DNA from: Ralstonia pickettii
GTDB taxonomy: Bacteria > Pseudomonadota > Gammaproteobacteria > Burkholderiales > Burkholderiaceae
Direction: 5' to 3'
Length of the DNA: 64,000 nucleotides
Assembly (NCBI RefSeq): GCF_001699815.1
Contig: NZ_MCGB01000113.1
Location: 62,001-126,000 of the forward strand
In this document: in pieces, positions 17,019 through 26,000 of the stretch
Numbering within the stretch: position 1 is the stretch's first letter
How the letters are laid out: every line of letters starts with the position of its first letter
Notes under the pieces: model-generated
Database searches by the model: none
Told to the model about the DNA's origin: nothing
Seen by the model: only the letters and a program-made list of their open reading frames with translations
Translations under genes and position numbers: made by a program

Positions 17019-17519
17019 CTAGGCAATGACGGCGTTGCTTAGCGGTTCGGTAGGCGCGTGCGACGTTTCCGTCGGCTCCGCGCGGACGAGCAGCACCGGC
17101 AGTGTGCTCCGGCGCACAACGCTCTCGGCGACGCTGCCGAGGAACAACCGTTGGAAGCCGCGACGCCCGTGCGTGCCCAGCACCAGGGCTTGGGCGCCGA
17201 CGTTGTGTGCCGCCTGTTCAATGGCAGTGCCGATATCGAAAGTGCCGATCGGGTCGTCAACCACGACGCTATGGACGTGCACACCTGCCTTTTCGGCCTT
17301 GGCACGCGCGTCGGCAACAATTTGATTGCCTTGTTTGACCAAGGCCTCGGTAAAGGCGCCGACATCGATATAGCCAACGTCGTACATCAGGTACGAGTTA
17401 TCGATCACGTGGGCGATGACCAACTCCGAGCCGAGCTTTTGTGCAAGCTGGATTGCCTCGTCCAGCGCTCGGTCTGCCGTCGGACTGCCATCCACCGCTA
17501 CCAGAATCCTGTCGTACAT
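17019..17519 (-). CDS. Universal stress protein, ATP-binding type
   Basis: A 166-residue UspA-family protein. It begins with the standard YDRILVAVDGS strand-loop and has the complete ATP motif GTHGRRGFQRLFLGS near 125-140. GGAGG is placed well before the ATG at 17519. It is the first gene of the six-gene operon (USP, tandem USP, BON, flavodoxin, DksA-like, BON; gaps of 30-47 nt), with an FNR-like box about 80 nt upstream. Confidence 0.9.
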   Translation of the reverse strand: MYDRILVAVDGSPTADRALDEAIQLAQKLGSELVIAHVIDNSYLMYDVGYIDVGAFTEALVKQGNQIVADARAKAEKAGVHVHSVVVDDPIGTFDIGTAIEQAAHNVGAQALVLGTHGRRGFQRLFLGSVAESVVRRSTLPVLLVRAEPTETSHAPTEPLSNAVIA

Positions 17520-17599
17520 GATGTGCCTCCATCGAATCCGTCGTCGGCCCCAATCGGGGCTGCTGAATTCCATGTTGGACCACCAAGCGGATCACCCCT

Positions 17600-17613
17600 T
17601 GATTTACATCAGC
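17600..17613 (-). promoter_or_regulatory. FNR-like box for the stress operon
   Basis: TTGATTTACATCAG matches TTGAT-N4-ATCAA at 9 of 10 positions. Reading toward the USP gene, CAACAT lies 22 nt away and could serve as a poor -10. The box is 81 nt before the USP start codon. Confidence 0.6.
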
Positions 17614-17645
17614 GTTTGGCTCGCTGCAGCCTCACGCAATGCCAA

Positions 17646-17686
17646 TTGATCTGCCTCAAGAGCCAGCGCGCAACGCTCGATAGACT
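17646..17686 (+). promoter_or_regulatory. FNR-like box with -10 element (second CBS gene)
   Basis: TTGATCTGCCTCAA (17646-17659) matches the FNR consensus at 9 of 10 positions, followed after exactly 21 nt by TAGACT (17681-17686). The leader to the CBS gene would be about 113 nt. With the box at 17600 it gives this divergent region one FNR site per direction. Confidence 0.58.
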
Positions 17687-17805
17687 CGTCCGCTATCCGC
17701 TGCCCCCGGGGTGCAGTCATGGAAAGCGCATGGCACCTTGTGCGAGATCAAACTTTGACACCGGCCCGTTCTTATAGTGAAAACGTACGCGCATCGGAGT
17801 TCAGC

Positions 17806-18273
17806 ATGAGGGTCGATGAAATTTGTTCCCACCGCATCGTTCACGTCCAGGCGACGGCGACGCTGCAGCAAGCCGCCCGGCTGATGCGGGACGAAAGCGC
17901 CCGGGCGCTGCTTGTCACGGAACACGCCGCTGGGGGTTCTCGGGTGGTGGGCATCGTGACAGACCGGGACATGGTGGTGCACGGCCTTGCCAGCCGCAGC
18001 GACTGCAGCCAGACCGCCGTATCGGAAGTCATGACGCGCGGCCTTCTGACCATCCACGATGACGCCGTGATCAGCGAAGCCTTGCGCTCGATGCTGAGCC
18101 ACGGCCTGCACCGTCTGGCGGTGGTCGATCGTCAGCAACGGCTGGTGGGCATGCTCAGCCTGGACGACACCATCCGCGCAATGGGTGGCGAATGGACCTT
18201 GCTGGCCGGCATTCTCGGTCGCGACAACGCTGGCCAGTCCCGCCAGCACGCGCCGTCCGATTTGATTCTCTAA
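17806..18273 (+). CDS. CBS-domain pair protein (paralogue)
   Basis: A 155-residue protein with two CBS domains (about 1-62 and 72-128), with closing motifs GIVTDRDM and GMLSLDDT. These match the CBS protein at 1362-1826 almost motif for motif, so the two are paralogues in the same putative regulon. ATG 17806 follows CGGAG; the in-frame start at 17719 lacks one. The gene converges on the DUF4010 gene, whose stop lies 4 nt inside its end. Confidence 0.85.
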   Translation: MRVDEICSHRIVHVQATATLQQAARLMRDESARALLVTEHAAGGSRVVGIVTDRDMVVHGLASRSDCSQTAVSEVMTRGLLTIHDDAVISEALRSMLSHGLHRLAVVDRQQRLVGMLSLDDTIRAMGGEWTLLAGILGRDNAGQSRQHAPSDLIL

Positions 18274-19715
18274 GTGTTCACCCACCGTTCTTCAGGAGCG
18301 CTGTCATGTTTACCAATGTTGGAACCGCGGACCGCGCCGTCCGCATCCTGATCGGCATCGCCATGATCCTGCTGGCATTTTTTGGCAAGGTGCCAGCATG
18401 GGTTGGCTGGCTGGGGCTGATCCCTCTGGTGACCGGCCTGATCCGCATGTGCCCGCTCTATTGGGTGCTGGGCATTGGGCGGCATTGACCAGGCGACAAG
18501 CCAGAACACCGCCCAGCTGGACAGAAGCATGGTCAGCAGACCAGCGGTGACCTTACCGGCAAAAGCGCGGCCTCCGCTGATGGCCACGACAATCTTCGAG
18601 AACGTGTTGGCTGTCAGCGCAAGCATCACCAGCGCGCCTGCCGTCGGCGTCTGCAACGTGTGGCTGGCAACCTGCGTTGCGATCGAAGCGGTCGCGGCAT
18701 GGACATCGGCAAACGCCCCAAACACGGTGACAGCCACCACCGCCGCTGTCCCGAACCATGTGCGCGCGGCAGCTGCGGCAAGCAGCAAGGCAGCCGTCCA
18801 CAGCGCAAAGCCGATTGCGACGCGCCAGTTGATGGATGACACCGAACTCTCCGGCGCCTCCTGGAGCGGCTCGTTGGCGCGCCATATCCAGAGCGCCGAC
18901 CATGCCACGGTCGCCATCATGCCCACCGCCAGCGGAGCCGCCAGCACGCGCAACAAGTCGATGTTGATGGCAGCGATCAGCAGCAGCATCTGCACCAGCG
19001 TGGCGACATTGGACAGCAGCGCCGCGGCAACCGCACCATCAACGGGGCGATGGTCCCGCCGCACGCGTGCTGCCACGGCCGTGATCGTGGCCACGCTCGA
19101 TGCAAACCCGCTGAACAAGCCGGCCAGCGGCAAGCCGATCCGCTCTCCAAACCATCGCGCAGCAAAATGGCCCGTGTTGCCTGTCAGCATGACAAGCAGC
19201 ACAACCAGCCACAACGTGTGCGGGTTCCAGGCGTTCAGCGGCCCCAAGTTCCGGTCTGGAACCGCGGGCCAGATCAGCAATGCCGCCACGGCAAGGATCA
19301 GCAGATCGGCGAGTTCACGCTGGGTAATGACCGTGCGGGCAAACCGATGCAAACCCGCTTTGGCATAGAGCAGGACAAGTAAGACCGTGCCGAGGCCAGC
19401 CGTCATTTCGGGCTCGCTCACGGCATAGGCGCCTAACAGCGTGGTCGCGACCAGTGCGAATTCCGTCGTCACGCCAGGATCAACATTGGCCGAATGGTGA
19501 TAACCGACCGCCGCCAACACCGCGACCGTCAGCAGCACCGTGGGCACGGCAAATGGTATTGGCAGGCTTGCCGCGATGGCACCCGCCAGCGCCCCGATCG
19601 CAAACGTTCGCATGCCCGCTGGCAGCTCTGCGCTGTCGGCATGACTCCGCTCGCGCTCAAGGCCGATCGCCAGCCCCACGCCCAGGGCAACCGAGAAAGA
19701 CAGCAGTGAAGACAT
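18270..19715 (-). CDS. MgtC-like/DUF4010 membrane protein with antisense tail
   Basis: A 481-residue polytopic membrane protein: an MgtC/SapB-like N-terminal part (about 1-140, with GLAIGLERER) and a DUF4010 region (about 180-400), with about a dozen helices. Residues 410-481 are hydrophilic, His/Asp/Gln-rich, and are read entirely from the antisense of the DUF2892 gene. Family members, as I recall them, end near residue 410-430, so this tail looks like read-through after loss of a stop codon. The function is unknown. Confidence 0.75.
   Translation of the reverse strand: MSSLLSFSVALGVGLAIGLERERSHADSAELPAGMRTFAIGALAGAIAASLPIPFAVPTVLLTVAVLAAVGYHHSANVDPGVTTEFALVATTLLGAYAVSEPEMTAGLGTVLLVLLYAKAGLHRFARTVITQRELADLLILAVAALLIWPAVPDRNLGPLNAWNPHTLWLVVLLVMLTGNTGHFAARWFGERIGLPLAGLFSGFASSVATITAVAARVRRDHRPVDGAVAAALLSNVATLVQMLLLIAAINIDLLRVLAAPLAVGMMATVAWSALWIWRANEPLQEAPESSVSSINWRVAIGFALWTAALLLAAAAARTWFGTAAVVAVTVFGAFADVHAATASIATQVASHTLQTPTAGALVMLALTANTFSKIVVAISGGRAFAGKVTAGLLTMLLSSWAVFWLVAWSMPPNAQHPIERAHADQAGHQRDQPQPANPCWHLAKKCQQDHGDADQDADGAVRGSNIGKHDSAPEERWVNT
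18306..18488 (+). CDS. DUF2892 (YgaP-type) small membrane protein
   Basis: A 60-residue protein with two hydrophobic helices and the family pattern: an NVGTADRAVRILIG opening, GWLGLIPLVTGLIRMCP and a closing Cys-Pro-Leu-Tyr segment. AGGAG lies 8 nt before the ATG. These proteins sit in the inner membrane, and related domains are fused to rhodanese in YgaP. The whole gene is covered on the other strand by the C-terminal extension of the DUF4010 gene, which is unusual. It probably shares the CBS transcript (gap 32 nt). Confidence 0.8.
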   Translation: MFTNVGTADRAVRILIGIAMILLAFFGKVPAWVGWLGLIPLVTGLIRMCPLYWVLGIGRH

Positions 19716-19778
19716 TCAGTGGAGTCGAATGGCTGTTGCGTTGACCTGTTCAGTATTACGCGCGGCAACGCTTTCCGA

Positions 19779-19839
19779 TTGATCTGGCGCAGTCGATGGT
19801 CGACTGCCGGGCGGTCATTCCACAGCACTGTTCCATACT
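19779..19839 (+). promoter_or_regulatory. Possible class I FNR-like site (alcohol dehydrogenase)
   Basis: TTGATCTGGCGCAG (19779-19792) has a perfect left half and a weak right half. No -10 lies at 21 nt, but CATACT (19834-19839) lies exactly 41 nt downstream, which would place the box near -61.5. The start codon is 29 nt further on. Confidence 0.3.
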
Positions 19840-19868
19840 GACCAGACACGCCAACCTCGGAGACAGCG

Positions 19869-20879
19869 ATGCCTGAATCGATGCAGGCCATGGTGATGGA
19901 AGGTGCCGGAAAGCCATTGATCTGGCGTGATGTGCCTATGCCCACGCCTGGGCCCGGTGAGGTCCGGATCGCGGTGTCCGCGTGTGGCGTCTGCCGTACG
20001 GACCTCCATATCGTAGACGGTGAACTGACCACCCCAAAACCCTCCCTGATTCCCGGCCACGAAATCGTAGGCATCGTCGAGTCATGCGGCGAAGGCGTGA
20101 CGGCGCCCACCCCGGGCGAGCGCGTTGGCGTGCCGTGGCTCGGCTGGACGTGCGGCGTCTGCCCGTACTGCCTGCACGGGCGCGAAAACCTGTGCGACCA
20201 CCCTGCCTTCACCGGCTACACGCGCGATGGCGGCTATGCGCAATACGCCGTTTGCGACGCCCGGTACTGCCTGCCGATTCCCGCGCGGTACGACGACGCC
20301 CACGCCGCGCCGCTGCTCTGTGCGGGGCTGATCGGCTACCGCACGCTGCGCATGGCCGGCGATGCACGCAGGATCGGCATCTACGGCTTTGGCGCTGCGG
20401 CCCACCTCATCACGCAGATCGCCGTGGCGGAGCAGCGCGAGGTCTTCGCCTTCACCCGCACCGGTGACACTGCGGCTCAACATCTTGCGCTGGACACCGG
20501 TGCCAGTTGGGCAGGCGCCAGCGACACCCCCGCACCGGAACAGCTCGACGCCGCGTTGATCTTCGCGCCCATCGGCGCGCTCGTGCCGCAGGCGCTGCAG
20601 GCCGTGGTCAAGGGCGGCTCGGTGGTTTGCGGCGGCATTCACATGAGCGACATCCCGGCATTTCCGTACCGGTTGCTATGGGAAGAGCGCAAGCTTGTCT
20701 CCGTCGCAAACCTGACGCGGGCCGATGGACTCGCGCTCATGCGCATCGCGGCGGAAGTCCCGTTGCGGGTGCACGTCACGCCCTATCCGCTGCAAGACGC
20801 CAACACCGCCTTGGAAGACCTCCGCGCCGGACGCGTGGCGGGCGCTGCCGTCCTGCAGGTGCCGTCGAAAGACCTTTGA
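19869..20879 (+). CDS. Zinc-dependent alcohol dehydrogenase
   Basis: A 336-residue MDR-family dehydrogenase. Catalytic zinc ligands are Cys42 (ACGVCRTD) and His64-Glu65 (GHE). The structural zinc site has Cys95, Cys98, Cys101 and Cys109. The nucleotide-binding turn is GFGAAAH near 178. The overall pattern fits the adh_fam_2 group (AdhA-like), which oxidises or reduces small alcohols and aldehydes with NAD(H). With a putative FNR promoter it could regenerate NAD+ under low oxygen. The next gene, a universal stress protein, starts 80 nt after its stop. Confidence 0.85.
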   Translation: MPESMQAMVMEGAGKPLIWRDVPMPTPGPGEVRIAVSACGVCRTDLHIVDGELTTPKPSLIPGHEIVGIVESCGEGVTAPTPGERVGVPWLGWTCGVCPYCLHGRENLCDHPAFTGYTRDGGYAQYAVCDARYCLPIPARYDDAHAAPLLCAGLIGYRTLRMAGDARRIGIYGFGAAAHLITQIAVAEQREVFAFTRTGDTAAQHLALDTGASWAGASDTPAPEQLDAALIFAPIGALVPQALQAVVKGGSVVCGGIHMSDIPAFPYRLLWEERKLVSVANLTRADGLALMRIAAEVPLRVHVTPYPLQDANTALEDLRAGRVAGAAVLQVPSKDL

Positions 20880-20916
20880 CGCGCATCAACAGCCCACGCG
20901 CCACGCTGTCTACGCT
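20876..20916 (+). promoter_or_regulatory. FNR-like box with -10 element, overlapping adh stop codon
   Basis: TTGACGCGCATCAA (20876-20889) matches the FNR consensus at 9 of 10 positions and contains the TGA stop of the dehydrogenase gene. Exactly 21 nt later is TACGCT (20911-20916), the same hexamer at the same distance as in the phasin promoter. Confidence 0.62.
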
Positions 20917-20959
20917 GGTTACACGCGGTGCCCGACTGCGCAACGCCTTGGAGACCACC

Positions 20960-21415
20960 ATGTACCAACGAATCCTGCTCGCCGTCGACGGCAGCCACGC
21001 GTCCTACCTCGCGCTGCACCAAGCCATTGTGGTCAGCAAGGCGACGGGCGCGGAAGTCGAAGCCCTCTTCGTTGCCGATAGCAGCGACATCACCTTCGAC
21101 ATGGTTGGATCTGACTCGATTGCCTACGCCAAGCAGGTCGCCGGCTACGGCCGCGACACGCTTGCCGAGGTATCGAAGAAGCTGGATGCCGCAGGCGTCA
21201 AACATTCGACCAAGCTGCTCGAAAACTCCATTGCGCCCGGGCAGATCTCCGCAACGATCGTCGCAGAAGCCAACGAGACCGCAACCGACCTGATCGTGCT
21301 CGGCACACATGGCCGGCGTGGGCTCAAGCATCTGGTGCTCGGCAGCGTGGCCGAAGGCGTGGTCCGCAAGACCAACAAGCCGGTATTGATGGTGCGTAGT
21401 GAGGTCGAGGAATAA
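20960..21415 (+). CDS. Universal stress protein, ATP-binding type
   Basis: A 151-residue UspA protein beginning YQRILLAVDGS, with the complete ATP motif GTHGRRGLKHLVLGS near 118-132. GGAG (20950-20953) precedes the ATG. It is a paralogue of the USP at 17019-17519. An FNR-like box and -10 immediately upstream suggest its own promoter in addition to read-through from the dehydrogenase gene. Its role is stress survival by analogy with UspA; the target is unknown. Confidence 0.9.
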   Translation: MYQRILLAVDGSHASYLALHQAIVVSKATGAEVEALFVADSSDITFDMVGSDSIAYAKQVAGYGRDTLAEVSKKLDAAGVKHSTKLLENSIAPGQISATIVAEANETATDLIVLGTHGRRGLKHLVLGSVAEGVVRKTNKPVLMVRSEVEE

Positions 21416-21871
21416 AGAACATCCATTGAGCGCTGCCCTCGCGGGTGTGTTCGGAGGCACTCGGCTGCCATTCCGTGCGCAACGACACGCGCAATCCGAT
21501 CCGCCGGCTGGATGAGGCTCTCAAACCGCTGACCGACCCCGCACCGCTGGCCATGGTGATGCGTTTTGACGACAGTGTTGCCGTGCTGAACTTACGGGTC
21601 GCCGGCCGAACCGAGCACTTCTGAGACGCGCGCTGGACGCTCGCCCGGCAAGTCCGCACAGCCCGTGCAGGGGCCCGCTGCGCCGTGCACGTGCGGATTC
21701 GCGAGCTGTCTATCGTGCGTGAAGCCGGCCCAAAAACAGGTGACGGACGTGACCCTCAAGGCCGCGAAGCCGCCCGGACCATGGCCGGATGAGGGTTGGG
21801 ATTTGCTTGTGCATTCACAAACGCATTGCATAGACTCACCTTTCAAGGAATCCCTTATAGGCAAACGCATC
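21416..21871. other. 456-bp gap with a possible gene remnant
   Basis: No confident gene. One short plus-strand frame ends at 21624; from GTG 21475 it gives 49 residues with protein-like composition (AMVMRFDDSVAVLNLRVAG) but no ribosome site, and may be the end of a lost gene. From 21625 to 21871 I see only the region that must hold the amidotransferase promoter, with no clear -35/-10 pair. Confidence 0.4.
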
Positions 21872-22765
21872 ATGTGTCGCTGGCTGGCGTATTCAGGCAA
21901 TCCCATTCAGATGGAGACAGTGCTGTTCCGGCCGCGGCACTCGTTGATCGACCAGAGTCTGCGCTCCCGCCTTGGCGGCGAGACGACCACCAACGGCGAC
22001 GGTTTCGGCATCGGGTGGTACGGCCGTTACTCTGAAGTGCCCTTTCGATACCGCTGCCTGCATCCCGCGTGGAACGACACCAACCTGCGTGAAGCCGCCC
22101 GCGCCATCCGCTCGTCGATGTTCATCGCCCACGTGCGAGCGGCCACCGACACCCCGGCGCAAGAGACCAACTGCCATCCGTTCCGCTACGGCCGGTGGCT
22201 TTTTGCGCACAACGGGTTGATCCGCGAATACCCATTGCTCCGCCGCGCGCTGATGATGGAAGTGGCGCCGGAGCTGTTCCGCTGGATCGAAGGCTCGACC
22301 GATTCCGAGATCATGTTTTTCCTGGCGCTGTCGTTCGGGCTCGACCGCGACCCGCGCGGCGCGCTCGAACAGATGGTCGGGCTGATCGAAGACATCGGCC
22401 GCCGCCACGGCGTCGAATACCCGCTAAACATGACGGTCTGCGCGACGGACGGCGTTCAGATCGTGGCTGCGCGCTACTCCAGCGAGGGCGAATCGCGCTC
22501 GCTGTTCCATAGCACGTCGTTCAGGCATCTGCACCAGCTCTATCCTGACAGCGCCGCGATTGAAGACGCCGGCGACGACGCCTTCCTTGTGCTGTCCGAA
22601 CCGCTTGTCGACCTGCCCGGCGCATGGGCCGAGATTCCCGAAGAGACCGTCGTGATCGTCAAGGGCGGCGTGGTCGAGCACCACCGTTTTGTCCCGCGCA
22701 AGCCCGGCCCCACGGGCTTCGACCTGCCCGCCAACCAGGCTTCTTATGGGCGCGAGGCGGGCTGA
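21872..22765 (+). CDS. Class II glutamine amidotransferase (YafJ/EgtC-like)
   Basis: A 297-residue Ntn-hydrolase-fold amidotransferase. The nucleophile is Cys2, exposed after Met removal (MCRWLAYSG). NGDGFGIGWYG near 47-57, HVRAATDTP and HNG further on are the conserved glutamine-binding elements. It is a stand-alone GATase_4 protein without a synthetase domain, as in YafJ and EgtC. ATG 21872 is fixed by the need for Cys at position 2; an in-frame start at 21665 would bury it. The acceptor of the ammonia is unknown. A terminator follows. Confidence 0.87.
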   Translation: MCRWLAYSGNPIQMETVLFRPRHSLIDQSLRSRLGGETTTNGDGFGIGWYGRYSEVPFRYRCLHPAWNDTNLREAARAIRSSMFIAHVRAATDTPAQETNCHPFRYGRWLFAHNGLIREYPLLRRALMMEVAPELFRWIEGSTDSEIMFFLALSFGLDRDPRGALEQMVGLIEDIGRRHGVEYPLNMTVCATDGVQIVAARYSSEGESRSLFHSTSFRHLHQLYPDSAAIEDAGDDAFLVLSEPLVDLPGAWAEIPEETVVIVKGGVVEHHRFVPRKPGPTGFDLPANQASYGREAG

Positions 22766-22778
22766 TCGCCCTGCCGCA

Positions 22779-22809
22779 GGGGTGATACAAGCATCACCCC
22801 ACTCTTTTT
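22779..22809 (+). terminator. Intrinsic terminator after the amidotransferase gene
   Basis: GGGGTGAT (22779-22786), a 6-nt loop and ATCACCCC (22793-22800) are followed by a T-rich tail ending in five T. Confidence 0.85.
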
Positions 22810-22825
22810 CCCCCTCCGCTGAAAC

Positions 22826-22849
22826 CTCCTGACAAAACGCTGTCAGGAG
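22826..22849. repeat. 9-bp inverted repeat upstream of uvrA
   Basis: CTCCTGACA and TGTCAGGAG flank a 6-nt centre, 160 bp before uvrA. Its core TCCTGACA recurs in the dyad at 12719-12746 and in the mgtA leader. It does not match a LexA box (CTGT-N8-ACAG). Operator or second hairpin of the preceding terminator are both possible. Confidence 0.45.
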
Positions 22850-23008
22850 CCTTGCGTTAGGCTCCCGCCCACGACTTGTTCCGTAGACAAACCGGATCTT
22901 GATAATCCGCTACAGTTTACGGCTCGAATTCTGATTGCCGGCGCAGCGGCCGATGCTTTAGCCCCGCCGGCATGCCCCCTTACCTCCAAGCTCCAAGGAA
23001 CGCCCTCC

Positions 23009-26000
23009 ATGTCCTCCGGTGTCATTCGCCTGCGCGGAGCCCGTCAGCACAATCTCAAAAACCTCGATCTGGACCTCCGTACGGGCGAAATGACCGTCGT
23101 GACCGGCCCGTCGGGCTCCGGCAAGTCCAGCCTCGTTTTCGACACGCTCTACGCCGAAGGCCAGCGCCGCTACGTCGAGACCTTCAGCGCCTATGCGCGT
23201 CAGTTCCTCGACCGCATGGACCGGCCGCAGGTCGAGCACGTCGAAGGCGTGCCGCCCGCCATCGCCATCGACCAGACCAACCCCGTGCGCAGCTCGCGCT
23301 CGACGGTCGGCACGATGACGGAACTGAACGATCACCTGAAGCTGCTGTTTGCGCGCGCCGCCCAGCTGTTCGACCGCGACACCGCGCTGCCGGTGCGCCA
23401 CGACACGCCGGAAACGATCTACGACGAGCTGCTCTCGCGCACGCGCGATGGCGATCCACGCCTGGTGGTGACCTTTCCCGTCGAACTGCCCGCCAATACG
23501 AGCCCTGAAGAAGTCACGCAATGGCTGTCGGTCAGCGGCTATACGCGCGTGCAGGCCGAGCGCGTGGTGGAGTCCTCCACGGGCAAGCGCAAGCTGCTCG
23601 ATGTGGTGGCCGACCGCTTCCGTCTGCAGGGCACCGAGCGTGCCCGCGCGCTGGAGGCCATTGAGTCGTCGCTCAAGCGCGGCGGCGGGCGCGTCAGCGT
23701 GTATGTCTTGCCGGCCGATGAAGGTGCGGAGCCGACCATCTGGCGCTTTTCCACCGGCCTGCACTGCCCCGAAAGCGACCTGCGCTACGCAGACCCGCAA
23801 CCCGCTCTCTTCTCGTTCAATTCCGCTTATGGCGCGTGCGATACCTGCCGTGGTTTCGGCCGCGTGATCGGCGTCGATCTTGGACTGGTGATTCCGGACG
23901 AGCGCAAGACGCTGCGCGACGGTGCCATCAAGCCGATGCAGACGCCGGCCTGGAAGGAATGCCAGGACGATCTGATGCGCTATGCCGCCGCAGCCGACAT
24001 CCCGCGCGGCACGCCGTGGACAGAGATGACCGAAGCCCAGCGCAACTGGGTCATCAATGGAGACCCGGCCTTCAAACGCGGCGGCTGGAACAAGCAGTGG
24101 TACGGCGTGCGCCGCTTCTTCGACTACCTGGAGTCGAAGGCCTACAAGATGCACATCCGCGTGCTGCTCTCCAAGTACCGCAGCTACACGACCTGCGAAA
24201 CCTGCGGCGGTGCACGACTGAAAACCGAGTCGATGCAGTGGCGCCTGGGCACCAAGGAAAACGCCGACGCCGTGCTCGCACCCGAACACCGCTTCATGCC
24301 GCGCGGCGTGGCCTGGAGCCGCACCCAGCTCGAAGCCTTGCCCGGGCTGACCGTGCACGACCTGATGCTGCTGCCGATCGAGCGCATCCGCCGTTTCTTC
24401 GATGAACTGACGCTGCCGTCCACACTGCTCGACGACGCGCTCAAGCTGCTGCTGGACGAGGTGCGCACACGGCTGGCGTATCTGTGCGACGTGGGCATCG
24501 GCTACCTGACGCTCGATCGCCAGAGCCGCACGCTGTCGGGCGGGGAAGTGCAGCGGATCAACCTGACGACGGCGCTGGGCACATCGCTCGTCAACACGCT
24601 GTTCGTGCTGGATGAACCCAGCATCGGCCTGCACCCGCGCGATCTGGATCGCATTGTCGAAGCCATGCAGCGCCTGCGCGACGCGGGCAACACGCTGGTG
24701 GTGGTCGAGCACGATCCGTCCGTAATGCTGGCTGCGGACCGCCTGATCGACATGGGGCCCGGCCCCGGCGAGCGTGGGGGCAACATCGTCTTTGACGGCA
24801 CGCCTGCGGCCATCCGTCAGGCCGATACGCTCACGGGCGCGTATCTGTCGGGGCAGCGCCGCGTGGCCGACGCCACGGATTGGCAGGCGCGCCCCGTCAC
24901 CGACGCCACGCCGCGGCTGGTGCTCGAAGGCGCGTCGGAACACAACCTGCGCGATGTCACGGTGGAAGTTCCGCTGCAGCGCCTGGTGTGCGTGACCGGC
25001 GTGTCCGGCTCGGGCAAATCGACGTTGATCCAGGACGTGCTGCACCCGGCGCTGGCGCGGCATTTCGGCAAGGCAACGGAATCGCCCGGCGCATTCCGCG
25101 CCTTGCGCGGTGCCGATCAGATCAGCGACGTGGTGTTCGTTGACCAATCCCCGATCGGCAAGACCGCGCGTTCGAACCCGGCCAGCTACGTTGGCGCGTT
25201 TGATGAAATCCGCAAGCTGTTTGCCAAGGCGCCGATGGCGCTGCAGCGCGGCTACACGGCCGGCACGTTCAGCTTCAACTCGGGCGACGGCCGTTGCCCG
25301 ACCTGCGGCGGCTCGGGCTTCGAGCACGTCGAGATGCAGTTCCTCTCCGACATCTACCTGCGCTGCCCGGATTGCGACGGCACGCGCTATCGCGCCGAAA
25401 TCCTGGAAGTGAAGCTGCCGCGTGCCGGCCGCGCATTGTCCGTGGCCGATGTGCTGGAACTGACGGTGAGCGAAGCCGCCAGCGTGTTCGCCGAAGACGC
25501 CGACGTGCTGCGCGTGCTGCAACCGATCGTCGACGTGGGCCTGGAATACGTGAAGCTTGGCCAACCGGTGCCGACGCTCTCCGGCGGCGAGGCCCAACGC
25601 CTGAAGCTGGCGGGCTTCCTGGCCGAAGCCGCGCAGGCCGCCCAGGCCGCGGCGCGCAAGCGCGTCAAGCAGGACGTGCCCGCCAACGCCGGCCGCCTGT
25701 TCATGTTCGACGAGCCCACCACGGGCCTGCACTTTGACGACATCGCCAAGCTGATGCGGGCGTTCGGCAAGCTGCTCGACGCCGGGCATTCGCTGATCGT
25801 GATCGAACACAACCTCGACGTGGTGCGTGCGGCGGATTGGATCATCGACCTCGGCCCCGAGGGCGGCGACGCCGGCGGCCTGCTGGTCTGCGCCGGCACG
25901 CCTGCGCAGGTCAAAGACTGCGCTGCATCGCACACGGGCGCCGCGCTCAAGCAATACGAAGCCAGCGTTGGTCAGCCGGAAGCCATCGAAGGCGTGCCGC

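Noticed and set aside
22766-23008. LexA (SOS) box before uvrA
   Set aside because: I found no CTGT-N8-ACAG. The dyad CTCCTGACA-N6-TGTCAGGAG has a different arrangement.
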